A stretch of 64,000 nt of DNA from Pseudomonas thermotolerans DSM 14292 (GCF_000364625.1 NZ_KB822616.1:1-64000); one strand, 5' to 3'. Positions 36,438 through 46,571 are shown, numbered from the stretch's first letter. A program made the numbers and translations. The notes: a model not told the origin generated them from the sequence alone.

Positions 36438-36463
36438 AAACGGGCCCTGCTGGGCCCGTTTTT
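36438..36463. terminator. Strong rho-independent terminator
   Basis: AAACGGGCCC (36438-36447), loop TGCT, GGGCCCGTTT (36452-36461) and further T residues: a perfect 10-bp stem with a T-run on the plus strand, ending the KgtP-like transcript. The A-rich side may serve the convergent CobW gene too. Confidence 0.92.
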
Positions 36464-36512
36464 CGTTGGCCGAAAGAAGTACCTGAGCGCGACTCGAACG
36501 CTCGGTAGCGTC

Positions 36513-37487
36513 TCAGCCCTGCTCCGGCTCCAGGCGGCAGGCCACCATCCCCGCCTGCAGCGCCGACACGTCCTGGGGCGCGGCGAAGATCAGCTCCAGG
36601 CGCGAGTCCCGACGCCACTCGCTGGAACGCCACTGCAGCGCCTCGCCGGCCAGGGCGTTGGCCGACAGCCAACCGGCGTTGCTGTGCATCACCAGCTTGG
36701 CGCGCCGCCAGGGCAGGCCGCCCAGCCACTGCTGGAGGCGCAGCAGTTCGAAGCGCTGGCTGGGATGCCAGCGCCAGCCGATGCTCCAGCCCTCGACCTG
36801 CGCCTGGGTCAGGCAGACCGGCTCGGCCGGCGTGCGCCAGACGAGTGGCGGCGCCTCCACCCCCGGCGGCAGCCCGTCCGCCGCCGGTTCGCCGGCGCGC
36901 ATATCGTGGCCGGGCAGTGCGGTCAACGGCAGGCGGCCCTGGCTGGTCCAGTACAGCGGCCGCGCCGGCAGACTGGCCTGTACCCGGTCGCGCGCTGCGG
37001 CATCGAGGTGTTCCGCCTTGTTCAGCACCAGCAGCCCGGCGCCATCCAGGGCCTCGCGCTGCGCCGCCGGCAGCGCATCGCCGGCGGCCAGAGCGGCGGC
37101 ATCCAGCACCAGCACCAGCGGCTGAACGGTCAGCACCTCGTCCCAGGGCGCTTCGCCCAACTGGCGCAGCAGGCGGTCCGGATGGCCCAGCCCAGAGGGT
37201 TCGATCAGCAGGCGCTGCGGCCGGGCGCGGCGCAGCAGGCGGGCCAGGCCGACCTGGAAGGGCGCGCCGTTGACGCAGCACAGGCAGCCGCCGGCCACCT
37301 CGGCGAGCTGCACTCCGTCGTCCCCCTCGCTCAGCAAGGCGGCGTCCAGGCCGATCTGGCCGAACTCGTTGATCAGCACCGCCCAGCGTTCGTCCGCCGG
37401 GCGCTGGGCGAGCAGCTGGCGGATCAGGCTGGTCTTGCCGGCGCCCAGCGGGCCAGCGATCAGGTGGGTGGGAATCCGGGAAAGCAC
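36513..37487 (-). CDS. CobW/COG0523-family GTPase (first copy)
   Basis: A 324-residue G3E GTPase. Walker A is GPLGAGKT (12-19), the zinc-binding CLCC motif lies at 68-71 (GGCLCCVNG), and NKAE gives guanine specificity. COG0523 proteins act as zinc metallochaperones, often during zinc starvation. No ATG fits: I place the start at GTG 37485-37487, just before [18 protein letters not shown]. An ATG at 37556 would add 23 residues overlapping the divergent gene. Neighbour of a second CobW gene and folE2. Confidence 0.85.
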   Translation of the reverse strand: MLSRIPTHLIAGPLGAGKTSLIRQLLAQRPADERWAVLINEFGQIGLDAALLSEGDDGVQLAEVAGGCLCCVNGAPFQVGLARLLRRARPQRLLIEPSGLGHPDRLLRQLGEAPWDEVLTVQPLVLVLDAAALAAGDALPAAQREALDGAGLLVLNKAEHLDAAARDRVQASLPARPLYWTSQGRLPLTALPGHDMRAGEPAADGLPPGVEAPPLVWRTPAEPVCLTQAQVEGWSIGWRWHPSQRFELLRLQQWLGGLPWRRAKLVMHSNAGWLSANALAGEALQWRSSEWRRDSRLELIFAAPQDVSALQAGMVACRLEPEQG

Positions 37488-37554
37488 GGGGATGGTTGTC
37501 CGCAGGATGGCAAAGGTCCTAGAGTGCAGGCCTTCGCGTCCGGAGACCAGCCCC

Positions 37555-37908
37555 ATGCGCCGCCTGCTCGTCCTGTTGTGTTCCACCCTGCCGCTTCTGG
37601 CCCGCGCCGAGGCCTGCCTGGTGCACAGCCAGGGCGACCGCCTGGACGTCAAGGTCTGCCAGGAGAACCGCAGCATCCCGGCACAGCTGTTCCGCAACGG
37701 CTTCTGCCAGCCGCAGCTGAAGGGCCAGAAGGTCGAGGTGGAGCACCTGGAAAAGTGTCCACAGGGCGCCTTCGGCGTCTGTCGCAATGCCCAGGTCGGC
37801 AACCTGCCCTACCGCCAGGACATCCATTACTACGGGGTGGCCAGCGACGCCGCCTACCTCAAGCCCTACTGCGAGCGGCAGAGCCACGGGGTCTGGTTCG
37901 CCCGTTAG
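37555..37908 (+). CDS. Small exported cysteine-containing protein
   Basis: A 117-residue protein with a clear signal peptide ([19 protein letters not shown]) and six cysteines in the mature part, including [16 protein letters not shown] and PYCERQ, suggesting disulfides or metal binding in the periplasm. It is divergent from the first CobW gene and its stop overlaps the zigA-like gene by 4 bp (convergent). A similar gene is present in this zinc-linked region of P. aeruginosa as I recall. Function unknown. Confidence 0.82.
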   Translation: MRRLLVLLCSTLPLLARAEACLVHSQGDRLDVKVCQENRSIPAQLFRNGFCQPQLKGQKVEVEHLEKCPQGAFGVCRNAQVGNLPYRQDIHYYGVASDAAYLKPYCERQSHGVWFAR

Positions 37909-39110
37909 GCGGCCGGCGCGCTCCAGGGCCCGAAGGGATCGTCCAGGCGCTGCCAAGCCTCTGGGCCGGCGGCCATTTCGTCGTCGTCGAGCAGGCAGGC
38001 ATCCAGCTCGGCGCTGAGCCGCGCGAAGTCGATGTGCTGGCCGATGAACACCAGCTCCTGGCGGCAGTCGCCCACCTCGGCCTCCCAGTTGGCGAGGATG
38101 CTGCGCAGGCTGTCCTCGTCCTGCGGCCAGTGCTCGCGCGGCACGTAGCGCCACCAGAAGCCGGCCGGGCCATGGCGCATCAGCCCGCCGGCCTGGGACC
38201 AGCTGCCCGCCTCGCGGTGCTGGCTGGCCAGCCAGAAGTAGCCCTTGGAGCGCAGCAGGCGGCCGTTGTCCCATTCGCGGGTCAGGAACTCGTAGAAGCG
38301 CTGCGGGTGGAACGGCCGGCGCGCCCGGTAGCTGCCGGAGGCGATGCCGTAGGCCTCGGTTTCCGGGACGTGCTCGCCGCGCAGCTCCTTGAGCCAGCCG
38401 GGGGCCTGGGCGGCCCGTGCGAAGTCGAAGCGCCCGGTGTCGAGGATCTTCTCCAGGGGCACCTGGCCCAGACGCATCGGCAGGATCTCCGCCTGGGTGT
38501 TGAGGCTACGCAGGATGGCGGTCAGCTCGGCCAGCTCCTCGGCGCCGATCAGGTCGGTCTTGCTGATCAGCAGCACGTCGGCGAACTCCACCTGGTCGAT
38601 CAAGAGGTCGGTGAGGGTCCGTTCGTCCTCGCCGCCCAGGCTTTCCCCGCGACTCTCCAGGCTGGGCGCGGCCTGAAAGTCGCGCAGGAAGTTCACCCCG
38701 TCCACCACGGTGACCAGGGTGTCCAGGCGTGCCAGGTCGGAGAGGCTCTGGCCCTGGGCATCGCGGAAGGTGAAGGTCTCGGCCACCGGCAGGGGCTCGG
38801 CGATCCCGGTGGACTCGATCAGCAGGTAGTCGAAGCGCCCTTCCCGGGCCAGGCGGCTGACCTCCTCAAGCAGGTCCTCGCGCAGGGTGCAACAAATGCA
38901 GCCGTTGCTCATCGCCACCAGGCGCTCCTCGCCCCGGGACAGGCTGATGTCGCGCTGCACCTCGCTGGCGTCGATGTTGATCTCGCTCATGTCGTTGACG
39001 ATCACCGCCACCCGGCGGCCGGCGCGGTTCTTCAGCACATGGTTGAGCAGGGTGCTCTTGCCGGCGCCCAGGAAGCCGGACAGAACGGTGACGGGAAGGC
39101 GGGTATCCAT
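37905..39110 (-). CDS. zigA: Zinc-response CobW GTPase (ZigA-like)
   Basis: A 401-residue COG0523 GTPase. Walker A is GFLGAGKST (12-20), and CICC (71-74 in NGCICCTL) is the metal motif. The C-terminal domain has [30 protein letters not shown], found in the longer ZigA/YciC type. A Zur-like palindrome lies between this gene and folE2, so it should be induced when zinc is scarce. Probable role: deliver zinc to priority enzymes. Start ATG at 39108-39110. Confidence 0.9.
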   Translation of the reverse strand: MDTRLPVTVLSGFLGAGKSTLLNHVLKNRAGRRVAVIVNDMSEINIDASEVQRDISLSRGEERLVAMSNGCICCTLREDLLEEVSRLAREGRFDYLLIESTGIAEPLPVAETFTFRDAQGQSLSDLARLDTLVTVVDGVNFLRDFQAAPSLESRGESLGGEDERTLTDLLIDQVEFADVLLISKTDLIGAEELAELTAILRSLNTQAEILPMRLGQVPLEKILDTGRFDFARAAQAPGWLKELRGEHVPETEAYGIASGSYRARRPFHPQRFYEFLTREWDNGRLLRSKGYFWLASQHREAGSWSQAGGLMRHGPAGFWWRYVPREHWPQDEDSLRSILANWEAEVGDCRQELVFIGQHIDFARLSAELDACLLDDDEMAAGPEAWQRLDDPFGPWSAPAA

Positions 39111-39177
39111 GGTTCTCTCTCGGAAATCGGGGGAAGTAACGCAGCAGCTCTCTATGGCCGCTGCCCGAAGCTGATAA

Positions 39178-39192
39178 TGTTATATTATAACA
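39178..39192. promoter_or_regulatory. Zur-like operator
   Basis: TGTTATATTATAACA is a perfect 15-bp palindrome (7 bp around a central T) in the 112-bp gap between the divergent zigA-like gene and folE2. It matches the TGTTATA-n-TATAACA core of gammaproteobacterial Zur sites and both neighbours belong to known zinc-starvation families. Confidence 0.85.
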
Positions 39193-39222
39193 ATACAGAT
39201 CAACCAATCGCCGAGATAGCCG

Positions 39223-40116
39223 ATGAATGCCTTGCCCGACATCGCCAGCCAAGCCAGTCCCGATCAGCCCCTTCCCCTCGACTGGGTGGGCATGTGCGGC
39301 ATCGCCCTGCCGGTGATCCTCGCCGGCCAGCGCCAGGCGGCGCGGGCCGACGCTGGGGTGGACCTGGCCGACGGCCGGGCGCGCGGCATCCACATGTCGC
39401 GCCTGTACCTGGCCCTCGCGGCACTGCAACAGGAGGAACTGACCCCAGCGCTGCTGCACCGGGTGCTGGCAGACTTCCTGGCCAGCCATTCCGGACTGTC
39501 CCGCCGAGCCAATCTTGCCCTGCGCCTGGAGGCACTGCTCGAGCGGCCGGCGCTGGTCAGCCCCCTGGCCGGCTGGAAGGCCTATCCGCTGCAGCTGGAT
39601 GCCTGCCTGGACGCCCGGGGGTTTCACGTGGAACTCGGCCTGGAGATCGGCTATTCCTCCACCTGCCCCTGCTCCGCCGCCCTGGCCCGCCAGTTGATCC
39701 AGCAGCGTTTCGCCACCGATTTCGCCGGCCGCACCCCAGACCATGCCGCGGTCCTCGCCTGGATTGGCAGCGCCCAGGGGATAGTCGCCACCCCGCACAG
39801 CCAGCGCAGCACAGCCCGGATCCGCGTGCGCCTGGCCGCCGGCTGCACGACGCTGCCCGTGCTCGAGCTGATCGAGCCGTTGGAGGCGGCCTTGGGCACC
39901 GCCCTGCAGACCGCGGTGAAGCGCGCCGACGAGCAGGCCTTCGCCCTGGCCAACGGGCAGAACCCGATGTTCTGCGAGGATGCCGCGCGACGCCTGAGCC
40001 GCTGCCTGCGCACCCTGCCCATGCTGGCCGGATTCCAGGTGCGGGTCGAGCACGCCGAGAGCCTGCACGCCCACGACGCGGTGGCGGAGAGCCGCTGGAA
40101 CTGGCCGGGGGATTGA
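39223..40116 (+). CDS. folE2: GTP cyclohydrolase FolE2 (zinc-independent type IB)
   Basis: A 297-residue GTP cyclohydrolase IB that makes dihydroneopterin triphosphate for folate. The conserved TCPCS holds the catalytic Cys148; [29 protein letters not shown] and ENPMFCED-like [15 protein letters not shown] are family signatures. FolE2 replaces zinc-dependent FolE under zinc limitation, which fits the Zur-like site upstream. Start ATG at 39223 is 31 bp from that site. Confidence 0.94.
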   Translation: MNALPDIASQASPDQPLPLDWVGMCGIALPVILAGQRQAARADAGVDLADGRARGIHMSRLYLALAALQQEELTPALLHRVLADFLASHSGLSRRANLALRLEALLERPALVSPLAGWKAYPLQLDACLDARGFHVELGLEIGYSSTCPCSAALARQLIQQRFATDFAGRTPDHAAVLAWIGSAQGIVATPHSQRSTARIRVRLAAGCTTLPVLELIEPLEAALGTALQTAVKRADEQAFALANGQNPMFCEDAARRLSRCLRTLPMLAGFQVRVEHAESLHAHDAVAESRWNWPGD

Positions 40117-40169
40117 ATGCGGCGGCGGAGCAGGTAGTCTGGTGCGACCTTCCCGAACCAGTAGCCGGA

Positions 40170-41612
40170 ATGGATCTCGCCTCAATCCCCCACCTATTGG
40201 GTTACCTGATCGCTTTCGTCCAGCTGCTCGGCGTGGTGGCGGCGATCCATGCCGTGCTCAGCGTGCGCACGGCCCAGGGCGCCATTGCCTGGGCGCTGTC
40301 GCTGCTGTTCATGCCCTACCTGACCCTGCTGCCCTACCTGGTGTTCGGCCGCAGCCGCTTCGACGCCTACATCCGCGCGCGGCGTCAGGCCAACCGGGAG
40401 ATGCACGAGGCCATGGCCGCGCTCGACTGGCGGCCCTGGGTCGCCGAGGCCCTGGCAGCGCGCCAGGCCACCCGTTCCGACAAGCTGCTGGCCCTGCCAC
40501 GGCTGAGCCCGATGCCGCCACTGGCACACAACCAGGTACGCCTGCTGGTGGACGGCCAGGCCACCTTCGAGGCGATCTTCGCCGCCATCGCCGCGGCACG
40601 CCGCGCGGTGCTGGTGCAGTTCTTCATCCTCCGCGACGACCCCCTTGGCCGCCGTCTCGCCGACCTGCTGATCGCCCGTGCGGCCGCCGGGGTAGGCGTC
40701 TACCTGCTCTACGACGGCATCGGCAGCCACACCCTGTCGAGCGCCTACGTCGAGCGGCTGCGCGCCGGCGGCGTGCAGGTGCACGCCTTCACCACCCGCC
40801 GCGGGATGCTCAACCGCTTCCAGATCAACTTCCGCAACCACCGCAAGATCGTGGTGGTGGACGGCGAGGTGGGCTTCGTCGGCGGCCACAACGTCGGCGA
40901 CGAGTATCTCGGCCTCAAGCCACCGCTGGCGCCCTGGCGGGATACCCACGCGGAGGTGCGCGGGCCGGTGCTGACCTGCCTGCAGGAGACCTTCGCCGAG
41001 GACTGGTACTGGGCCACCCGCCGCCTGCCGCCACTGCTGCTGCCGGCACGGCTTGGCCAGGGCGGGATGTTCTGCCAGCTGATCGCCAGTGGCCCGGCCG
41101 ATCCGCAGGACACCTGTTCGCTGTTCTTCGTCGAGGCCATCCACTCGGCACGCCAGCGACTGTGGATCACCACCCCCTACTTCATCCCCGACGAGGCGGT
41201 GTTCGCCGCCCTGCACCTGGCGGTGCTGCGCGGCGTGGACGTGCGCATCCTGATCCCCGGGCGCCCGGACCACCGCATCGTCTACGCCGCCTCCAGCCTG
41301 TACGCCTTCGAGGCGGTACGCGCAGGCATCCGCGTGTTCCGCTACCAACCGGGCTTCCTGCACCAGAAAGTGGTGCTGATCGACGACGACAGCTGCGCCA
41401 TCGGCAGCGCCAACCTGGACAACCGCTCGTTTCGCCTGAACTTCGAGGTGATGCTGCTGACCCACGACACGGGTCTGGCCGGGCAGGTCCGCGACATGCT
41501 CGAGGAGGACTTCAGCCGGTCCGTGGAGATCGGCGAGGATGACGACCAGAACATCGCCCGCCTGCGCCAGCTGGGCATGCGCGTGGCCCGGCTGATCTCG
41601 CCGATCCTCTAA
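40170..41612 (+). CDS. cls: Cardiolipin synthase
   Basis: A 480-residue phospholipase-D-type cardiolipin synthase: two N-terminal helices (about 8-65), then two HKD motifs, [18 protein letters not shown] and [23 protein letters not shown]. It condenses two phosphatidylglycerols, or PG with CDP-diacylglycerol-type partners, in the inner membrane. The ATG at 40170 gives the normal membrane N-terminus. It starts 53 bp after folE2; joint transcription is possible but not shown. Confidence 0.93.
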   Translation: MDLASIPHLLGYLIAFVQLLGVVAAIHAVLSVRTAQGAIAWALSLLFMPYLTLLPYLVFGRSRFDAYIRARRQANREMHEAMAALDWRPWVAEALAARQATRSDKLLALPRLSPMPPLAHNQVRLLVDGQATFEAIFAAIAAARRAVLVQFFILRDDPLGRRLADLLIARAAAGVGVYLLYDGIGSHTLSSAYVERLRAGGVQVHAFTTRRGMLNRFQINFRNHRKIVVVDGEVGFVGGHNVGDEYLGLKPPLAPWRDTHAEVRGPVLTCLQETFAEDWYWATRRLPPLLLPARLGQGGMFCQLIASGPADPQDTCSLFFVEAIHSARQRLWITTPYFIPDEAVFAALHLAVLRGVDVRILIPGRPDHRIVYAASSLYAFEAVRAGIRVFRYQPGFLHQKVVLIDDDSCAIGSANLDNRSFRLNFEVMLLTHDTGLAGQVRDMLEEDFSRSVEIGEDDDQNIARLRQLGMRVARLISPIL

Positions 41613-41636
41613 GCGCCGGCCTTCCCGGACCGGCGC
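41613..41636. terminator. Hairpin between cls and receptor gene
   Basis: GCGCCGG (41613-41619) pairs with CCGGCGC (41630-41636) across a 10-base loop, directly after the cls stop and 10 bp before the convergent receptor stop. No T-run. Confidence 0.5.
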
Positions 41637-41646
41637 CGGGGCGGAT

Positions 41647-43767
41647 TCAGTACTTCCAGCTCAGGGTCAGGCTGGCGTTGCGCGGCGCGCCGTAGAAGCT
41701 CTGATCCCAGTACAGGCTGGTGATGTACTTCTCGTTGGTCAGGTTGTTGAGGTTGGCCGCCAGGCTCCAGTTGGGGGCGAAGTCGTAGCTGGCCATCAGG
41801 CCGACCAGGGCGTAGGCGTCCTGCTCGACGCGCCCGGTACTGCCGTCCGGCAGGCCCACCTCGCGGTGAATGTCGTCCTGCCAGCTGAGGTTGGCACCGA
41901 CCTTCAGCTGCGGCAGCTGCGGCAGGCGGTAGACCGTGGAGGCGCGCAGCAGATGCTTGGGCGCGTAGGTGCGGCCGTGGCTGTGGTCAGCGTTCTGGAT
42001 GTCCACGAAGGTGTAGCCGCCCATCACCTGCAGGTCCGGCAGCAGCTCGCCGGAGACTTCCAGCTCGTAGCCTTCGCTCAGGTAGTCGACGCCCTCGTAG
42101 ATCTGCTGGCCGCTGCCGAGGTCGAAGCCGAGGGACTCGGCCACGTTGGACTGCTTGGTGCGGAACACCGCCGCGGCGACGTTGAGCCGGCCGTCGAACA
42201 GCTCGCCCTTGATCCCCACTTCGTAGTTCTCCCCCTCGATGGGGTCGAGGCGGCGCAGGTCGGCGCCCATCTCCTTCTGCGGGTTGAAGATCTCGGTGTA
42301 GCTGGCGTACACGGAGAACTGCTCGTTCAGGTCGTAGACCAGCCCGGCATAGGGCAGGATGTCGTCATCCTCGCGGGCCCGATCCACCCCGTAGGACTGC
42401 CCGCTGGTCTCCAGCTTGATGGCCCGGGCGCCCAGCACCAGGGACAGGGCGTCGCTCAGGCTGAGGCGCGCTGCCGTGTAGAAGCTCTTCTGCCTGTCCT
42501 CGTACTCGGCGCCGTCGGGGTTGACCCAGCTAGCCGGCTTGGGGAAGTCCCCGGCATAGATGTCCTTCGTCGGCACCGGCACGAAGAAGCCGGGGATGTA
42601 GAAGGATAGATCCTCCACTTCCGACTTGTACCAGTTGGCGCCCAGCATCAGCTCGTGCTCGCGGCCGGCAAGGCGGAACGGCCCGCTGAGCGACAGGTCG
42701 GCCAGCCACTGGCGGGTCTCGCCCTCGTACAGCGAGGGGTAGCCGGACAGCCCCTGTCCGGTGGCGGCGTCCGGGGTGCCGAGCACGTAGAACAGCGCGG
42801 AGTCGCTCTCCTTCTTCACGTAGGTGAGCGTGCCCCTGGCCTGCCAGTCGTTGGCGAAGCTGTGGGTCAGCTCGGCGAAGGTGCGGCCTTCCTGGTTGTT
42901 CCACCAGGCCCAGTCGGCCGCCGTGCTGGTGGAGCGCGACAGATGGGTGGAACGGCCCAGCGAGTCGAACAGCGGCAGCGCGCCCCACATCGGGCTGTCG
43001 GCCTGGCTCTCGTTCAGCGTGTGGCCAAGGCTGAACACCGTGGCCTCGCCCAGGTCAGCTTCCAGCACGCCGTAGAACACGTGCTTCTCCAAGGCGTAGC
43101 GGTCCAGGTAGGAATTGCCCTTCTCGTGGGCATAGACCGCACGGCCGCGGACGTTGCCGGCGTCGCTCAGCGCCCCGGAAACGTCCGCCTCGATGCGCCT
43201 CTTGTCCCAGGAGCCGGCGGTGAGGTCGATGCGCGCCAGGGGATCGGCGGTGGGCCGCTTGCGCACGAAGTTGACGGTCGCCGAAGGGTTGCCGCTGCCG
43301 CTCATCAGGCCGTTGGCGCCGCGCACCACCTCGATGCGCTCGAAGGGCGCCAGGTCCGGCGAGCCTTCCTGGCCGCCCCAGGTGAAGGGAATGCCCACCC
43401 CGTCGAACTGGAAGTTGGTGATGTCGAAGCCGCGGGAGGTGAAGTAGGTGCGGTCGGTCTCCACCGACTCGACGGTGACCCCGGGAGTGAACTTCAGCGC
43501 CTCGTTGATGCTGGTGAGGCGGAAGTCCTCGATCTGCGCGCGGCTGACCGTGGACATCGCCTGCGGAGTCTGCCGCGGGGTCAGCTTCAAGCCGGTGGAG
43601 GCGCGGCTCGGCGGCGCCTGGTAGCTGTCCGGCGCACTCGCCTCCGAGCTGGCGGTGACAGTCAGGGCATCCAGTTCCAGCTGGCCGGACTCCTCCTCGG
43701 CCAGCGCCGACGAGAAGCTGCAGGCCGCGACGAGCGCCACGGCGAGGGGGGGCATTCTGCTCTGCAA
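41647..43767 (-). CDS. TonB-dependent siderophore receptor
   Basis: A 706-residue outer-membrane receptor of the FpvA/FhuE-like siderophore group: signal peptide ending ALA-EEES, plug domain with TPRQTPQAMSTVSRAQIEDF and ERIEVVRGANGLMSGSGNPSATVNFVRKRP, and a 22-strand barrel ending in SLTLSWKY. No N-terminal signalling (STN) domain, so it is a transporter only. I start at TTG 43765-43767 because AGGAGAG lies 6 bp upstream; the next ATG (43755) has no ribosome site. A Fur box lies upstream. The siderophore is not determined. Confidence 0.93.
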   Translation of the reverse strand: MQSRMPPLAVALVAACSFSSALAEEESGQLELDALTVTASSEASAPDSYQAPPSRASTGLKLTPRQTPQAMSTVSRAQIEDFRLTSINEALKFTPGVTVESVETDRTYFTSRGFDITNFQFDGVGIPFTWGGQEGSPDLAPFERIEVVRGANGLMSGSGNPSATVNFVRKRPTADPLARIDLTAGSWDKRRIEADVSGALSDAGNVRGRAVYAHEKGNSYLDRYALEKHVFYGVLEADLGEATVFSLGHTLNESQADSPMWGALPLFDSLGRSTHLSRSTSTAADWAWWNNQEGRTFAELTHSFANDWQARGTLTYVKKESDSALFYVLGTPDAATGQGLSGYPSLYEGETRQWLADLSLSGPFRLAGREHELMLGANWYKSEVEDLSFYIPGFFVPVPTKDIYAGDFPKPASWVNPDGAEYEDRQKSFYTAARLSLSDALSLVLGARAIKLETSGQSYGVDRAREDDDILPYAGLVYDLNEQFSVYASYTEIFNPQKEMGADLRRLDPIEGENYEVGIKGELFDGRLNVAAAVFRTKQSNVAESLGFDLGSGQQIYEGVDYLSEGYELEVSGELLPDLQVMGGYTFVDIQNADHSHGRTYAPKHLLRASTVYRLPQLPQLKVGANLSWQDDIHREVGLPDGSTGRVEQDAYALVGLMASYDFAPNWSLAANLNNLTNEKYITSLYWDQSFYGAPRNASLTLSWKY

Positions 43768-43850
43768 GGGAAGCTCTCCTGTTGCGCGATCGATGGCTAG
43801 CAGCAGTCCATTGGCAACTGAATGCCGCGGGGCACGGCCTTCGCCAATTC

Positions 43851-43869
43851 GCAAACGCTAATCATTATC
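43851..43869 (-). promoter_or_regulatory. Fur box upstream of siderophore receptor
   Basis: GCAAACGCTAATCATTATC (plus-strand reading) matches 15 of 19 positions of the Fur consensus GATAATGATAATCATTATC, with the right half perfect. It lies about 85 bp upstream of the receptor start in an AT-rich patch with TATAATATT, the expected promoter area. Confidence 0.82.
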
Positions 43870-43951
43870 TATAATATTCTTGCAGGATGCCGCGGCACGG
43901 GTCAATACAAATCATTTACAAATATGGAGAACGCCGCCCACTAATGAACGA

Positions 43952-43982
43952 AACCCCCATGGGCTCGCGCCACATGGGGGTT
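43952..43982 (-). terminator. Terminator of TAXI-TRAP operon
   Basis: AACCCCCATG (43952-43961) pairs perfectly with CATGGGGGTT (43973-43982) across an 11-base loop, 37 bp downstream of the DUF1850 stop on the minus strand. A short TTTCGTT follows, so termination may be moderate. Confidence 0.65.
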
Positions 43983-44018
43983 CCCTGACCGGCTGCCGAG
44001 GCGGATGGCACCGGCAGC

Positions 44019-44426
44019 CTAGTCCATGGCAGGCGCTCCGAAGCCGGTCGCGCAGCTCCAGAGTTCCAGCGCCGGCCGGTCCGCTTGTGGCGGGCCGAGC
44101 CAGTCGCCCAGGGGGCGACAACGCCGGTCGAGGCACAGTTGATAATCCCCAGCCTCGGGCGCACGGCCCAGACGCAGGGGTTGCAGAGGCGGGATCCGGC
44201 GCTGGTAGTGCCAGGCCCCCTCGCGCAGTTCGGCGCCGTCCGGGATCTCCATGCCGGCGCCGGAACCCTTGACCCGCGCCTCGCCGAGCAGCAGCCCGTC
44301 CGGCGTGACGCGGTAATCCTCCTCCCATTGGACCTTCTCGATGCTGTGGGTCCAGGCCAAGGTGAAGGACGCCACCGGCAATTGCGCCCAAACCACCCCG
44401 GCCAGCCCCATGCACAGTCCGAGCAT
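44019..44426 (-). CDS. DUF1850 protein linked to TAXI-TRAP transporter
   Basis: A 135-residue small protein with an N-terminal membrane or signal segment and the DUF1850 core VASFTLAWTHSIEKVQWEEDYRV. DUF1850 genes habitually follow TAXI-type TRAP permease genes. It starts 11 bp after the permease stop. Role unknown; an accessory of transport or ligand delivery is inferred from the constant linkage. Confidence 0.85.
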   Translation of the reverse strand: MLGLCMGLAGVVWAQLPVASFTLAWTHSIEKVQWEEDYRVTPDGLLLGEARVKGSGAGMEIPDGAELREGAWHYQRRIPPLQPLRLGRAPEAGDYQLCLDRRCRPLGDWLGPPQADRPALELWSCATGFGAPAMD

Positions 44427-44437
44427 GCCCGTCGACC

Positions 44438-46468
44438 TCAGGCAGCGGGCGCCTGGGCACCGGTGCGGCGGGTGCGCCAGAGATGCTGGGCGATCAGCAG
44501 CAGACCCAGGGCATAGCCGAACTCGTCGCTGATCGGCATGGCGAGCACCAGGCTGGAGCCGGCCGCCACCGCCAGCAGACGCTCCCACCAGGCCAGCGGC
44601 GCCCTGCAATGGCCGACCACCGCGATGCCCCACAGGCCAATGGCGAAGACCGCCTTGACCGCCACGTAGAGGATCGCCGCCCAGCTGTCGCTCTGCGCCA
44701 TCAGCGCCGGGTCGTAGACCGCCATGAAGGGCATCACGAAGCCCGCCGTGGCGATGCGCACCGCCCACAGGCTGATCCGGAAGCCGCTCTCCCGGGCGAT
44801 CGGCGCCGCTGCGAAGCAGGCCAGCGCCACCGGAGGGGTGAGGTCGGCCATCAGCCCGAAGTAGAAGACGAACATGTGCGAAACGATCAGCGGCACGCCC
44901 AGATCGAGCAGCGCCGGCGCGGCGATGGAGCTGGTGATGATGTAGTTGGGAATGGTCGGAATGCCCATGCCCAGCACCAGGCAGGTGAGCATGGTCAGCA
45001 CCAGCGAGAGGAACAGGTTGTTCTGCCCGATGGCCAGGATGTAGCCGGCGAAGGTGGAGGCCACGCCGGTCAACGAGACGATGCCGATGATCACCCCGAC
45101 CAGGGCGCAGGCGATGCCCACCGGCACGGCGTGGCGGGCCCCCTCGACCAGGGCGAACAGGCAGGTGCGCAGGGTCTCGCGGCCCCCCTTGACGAACCAG
45201 CAGGCCACCACCAGCCCGGCAACCACCCCCAGCACCACGCCGATGCCCAGCTTGAAGAAGCCGGCGCAGGCGATGCCCAGGGCTATCCAGAACAGCAGGC
45301 GCAGCAGGTTGGAGGACATCTGCAGGATCAGCGCCGAGCCGAGGATGACGATGGCGGTCAGCGCCAGGCCCACGGTGCCGGAGAACAGCGGCGTGAAGCC
45401 GGCGAACAGCAGGAAGACCAGCACCAGCAGCGGAACCAGCAGGAACCAGCGCTGCCTAACCGCTTCCCAGGCGCTCGGACATTCCTCCCTGGGCAGACCC
45501 TTGAGGCCGTCTCGCTTGGCCTGCAGGTGCACCATCCAGAACACCGCGCCGAAATACAGCAGCGCCGGGATCAGTGCCGCCTTCGCCACCTCGACGTAGG
45601 GCACGTTGATGGTCTCGGCCATGATGAAGGCCACCGCGCCCATCACCGGCGGCATGATTTGACTCCCCATGCTGGCGGTGGCCTCCACCGCTCCGGCGAA
45701 GGCCGGCTTGTAGCCGAAGCGCTTCATCAGCGGGATGGTGAACTGTCCGGTGGTCACCACGTTGGCCACCCCGGAGCCGGTGATGGTGCCCATCAGCGCC
45801 GAGGACGCCACCGAGACCTTGGCCGGGCCGCCGGTCTTGTGGCCGAACAGGCCCATGGCGAAGTCGGTGAACAAGCGGATCATCCCAGCCTGTTCGAGGA
45901 AGGCACCGAACAGGATGAACAGGAAGATGTAGGTGGCCGACACGTAGGTGGGCGTGCCATAGAAGCCCTCGGTTCCGAAGGAGAGCTGGTTGATGATCTG
46001 GTCGAAGCCGTAGCCGCGGTGCGCCAGAGCGCCCGGCAGGTATTCGCCGAACAGCCCGTAGGCGAGGAACAGCCCGCAGATCAGCGGCAGAGCGATGCCC
46101 ATCACCCGCCGCGCCGCCTCGAAGACCAGCACCAGCAGGATGACGCCGATCGCCAGGTCGGCGCCGGTCAGCTCGCCTGAACGCTGGATCAACTCGGCCT
46201 CGAACAGCCACTGGTAGGCGAAGGTGGCCATGCCGGCCAGGCCCAACAACCAGGCCAGCGGCTGGAACGGCCGCGCCTGACCGCGCAGCGGGTAGCAGAG
46301 GTAGATCATCAGCAGCAGGAACCCCACGTGCCCGGCCCGTTGCACCTGGGTGGACAGCGGATGGAAGGCCGCGGTGACGATCTGGTAGGTGGAAAACGCC
46401 AGCGCCGCGTAGAACAACGCCTTGGGCCACTGGTCCGGGCTGGCGTGCAAACCTTGGTATTCGCTCAT
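44438..46468 (-). CDS. TRAP transporter fused permease (TAXI type)
   Basis: A 676-residue permease with about eighteen helices, joining the small DctQ-like and large DctM-like parts, as usual in TAXI-TRAP systems. GSGVANVVTTGQFTIPLMKRFGYKPAFAGAVEATASMGSQIMPPVMGAVAFIMAE and LGMGIPTIPNYIITSSIAAP are DctM signatures. It uses an ion gradient to import the acid delivered by the binding protein. The ATG at 46466-46468 is preferred over an upstream in-frame start inside repeat-like DNA. Confidence 0.93.
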   Translation of the reverse strand: MSEYQGLHASPDQWPKALFYAALAFSTYQIVTAAFHPLSTQVQRAGHVGFLLLMIYLCYPLRGQARPFQPLAWLLGLAGMATFAYQWLFEAELIQRSGELTGADLAIGVILLVLVFEAARRVMGIALPLICGLFLAYGLFGEYLPGALAHRGYGFDQIINQLSFGTEGFYGTPTYVSATYIFLFILFGAFLEQAGMIRLFTDFAMGLFGHKTGGPAKVSVASSALMGTITGSGVANVVTTGQFTIPLMKRFGYKPAFAGAVEATASMGSQIMPPVMGAVAFIMAETINVPYVEVAKAALIPALLYFGAVFWMVHLQAKRDGLKGLPREECPSAWEAVRQRWFLLVPLLVLVFLLFAGFTPLFSGTVGLALTAIVILGSALILQMSSNLLRLLFWIALGIACAGFFKLGIGVVLGVVAGLVVACWFVKGGRETLRTCLFALVEGARHAVPVGIACALVGVIIGIVSLTGVASTFAGYILAIGQNNLFLSLVLTMLTCLVLGMGIPTIPNYIITSSIAAPALLDLGVPLIVSHMFVFYFGLMADLTPPVALACFAAAPIARESGFRISLWAVRIATAGFVMPFMAVYDPALMAQSDSWAAILYVAVKAVFAIGLWGIAVVGHCRAPLAWWERLLAVAAGSSLVLAMPISDEFGYALGLLLIAQHLWRTRRTGAQAPAA

Positions 46469-46529
46469 GTCGGCTAGATCCCCTGGAACGGAAGAGTCTT
46501 CCCGTCCGCTGCGCTGGTCCCATTCGGCG

Positions 46530-46571
46530 CATCCCCGCCCCTCTCCCCACTGATGGGAGGAGGCGGGGATG
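46530..46571 (-). repeat. Long GC hairpin between binding protein and permease genes
   Basis: CATCCCCGCC (46530-46539) pairs with GGCGGGGATG (46562-46571); the interior CTC/CCC and GGGAGG runs extend the stem. It lies in the 209-bp spacer after the binding-protein stop. Such hairpins often protect the upstream mRNA and lower downstream expression, giving excess binding protein. GAGGGGCAAACCG (46571-46583) is shared with the spacer at 30532. Confidence 0.65.

Noticed and set aside
36479..36525. tRNA-like T-loop (minus strand GTTCGAGTCGCGCTC)
   Set aside because: Only part of a T-arm could form, with a mismatch, and there is no acceptor CCA, D-arm or anticodon arm. Probably chance.
36684..41612. 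A 1642-codon open frame on the plus strand spanning five genes
   Set aside because: It is read mostly antisense to CobW and zigA-like genes; only the last 480 codons (cardiolipin synthase) are real. High GC content removes stop codons.
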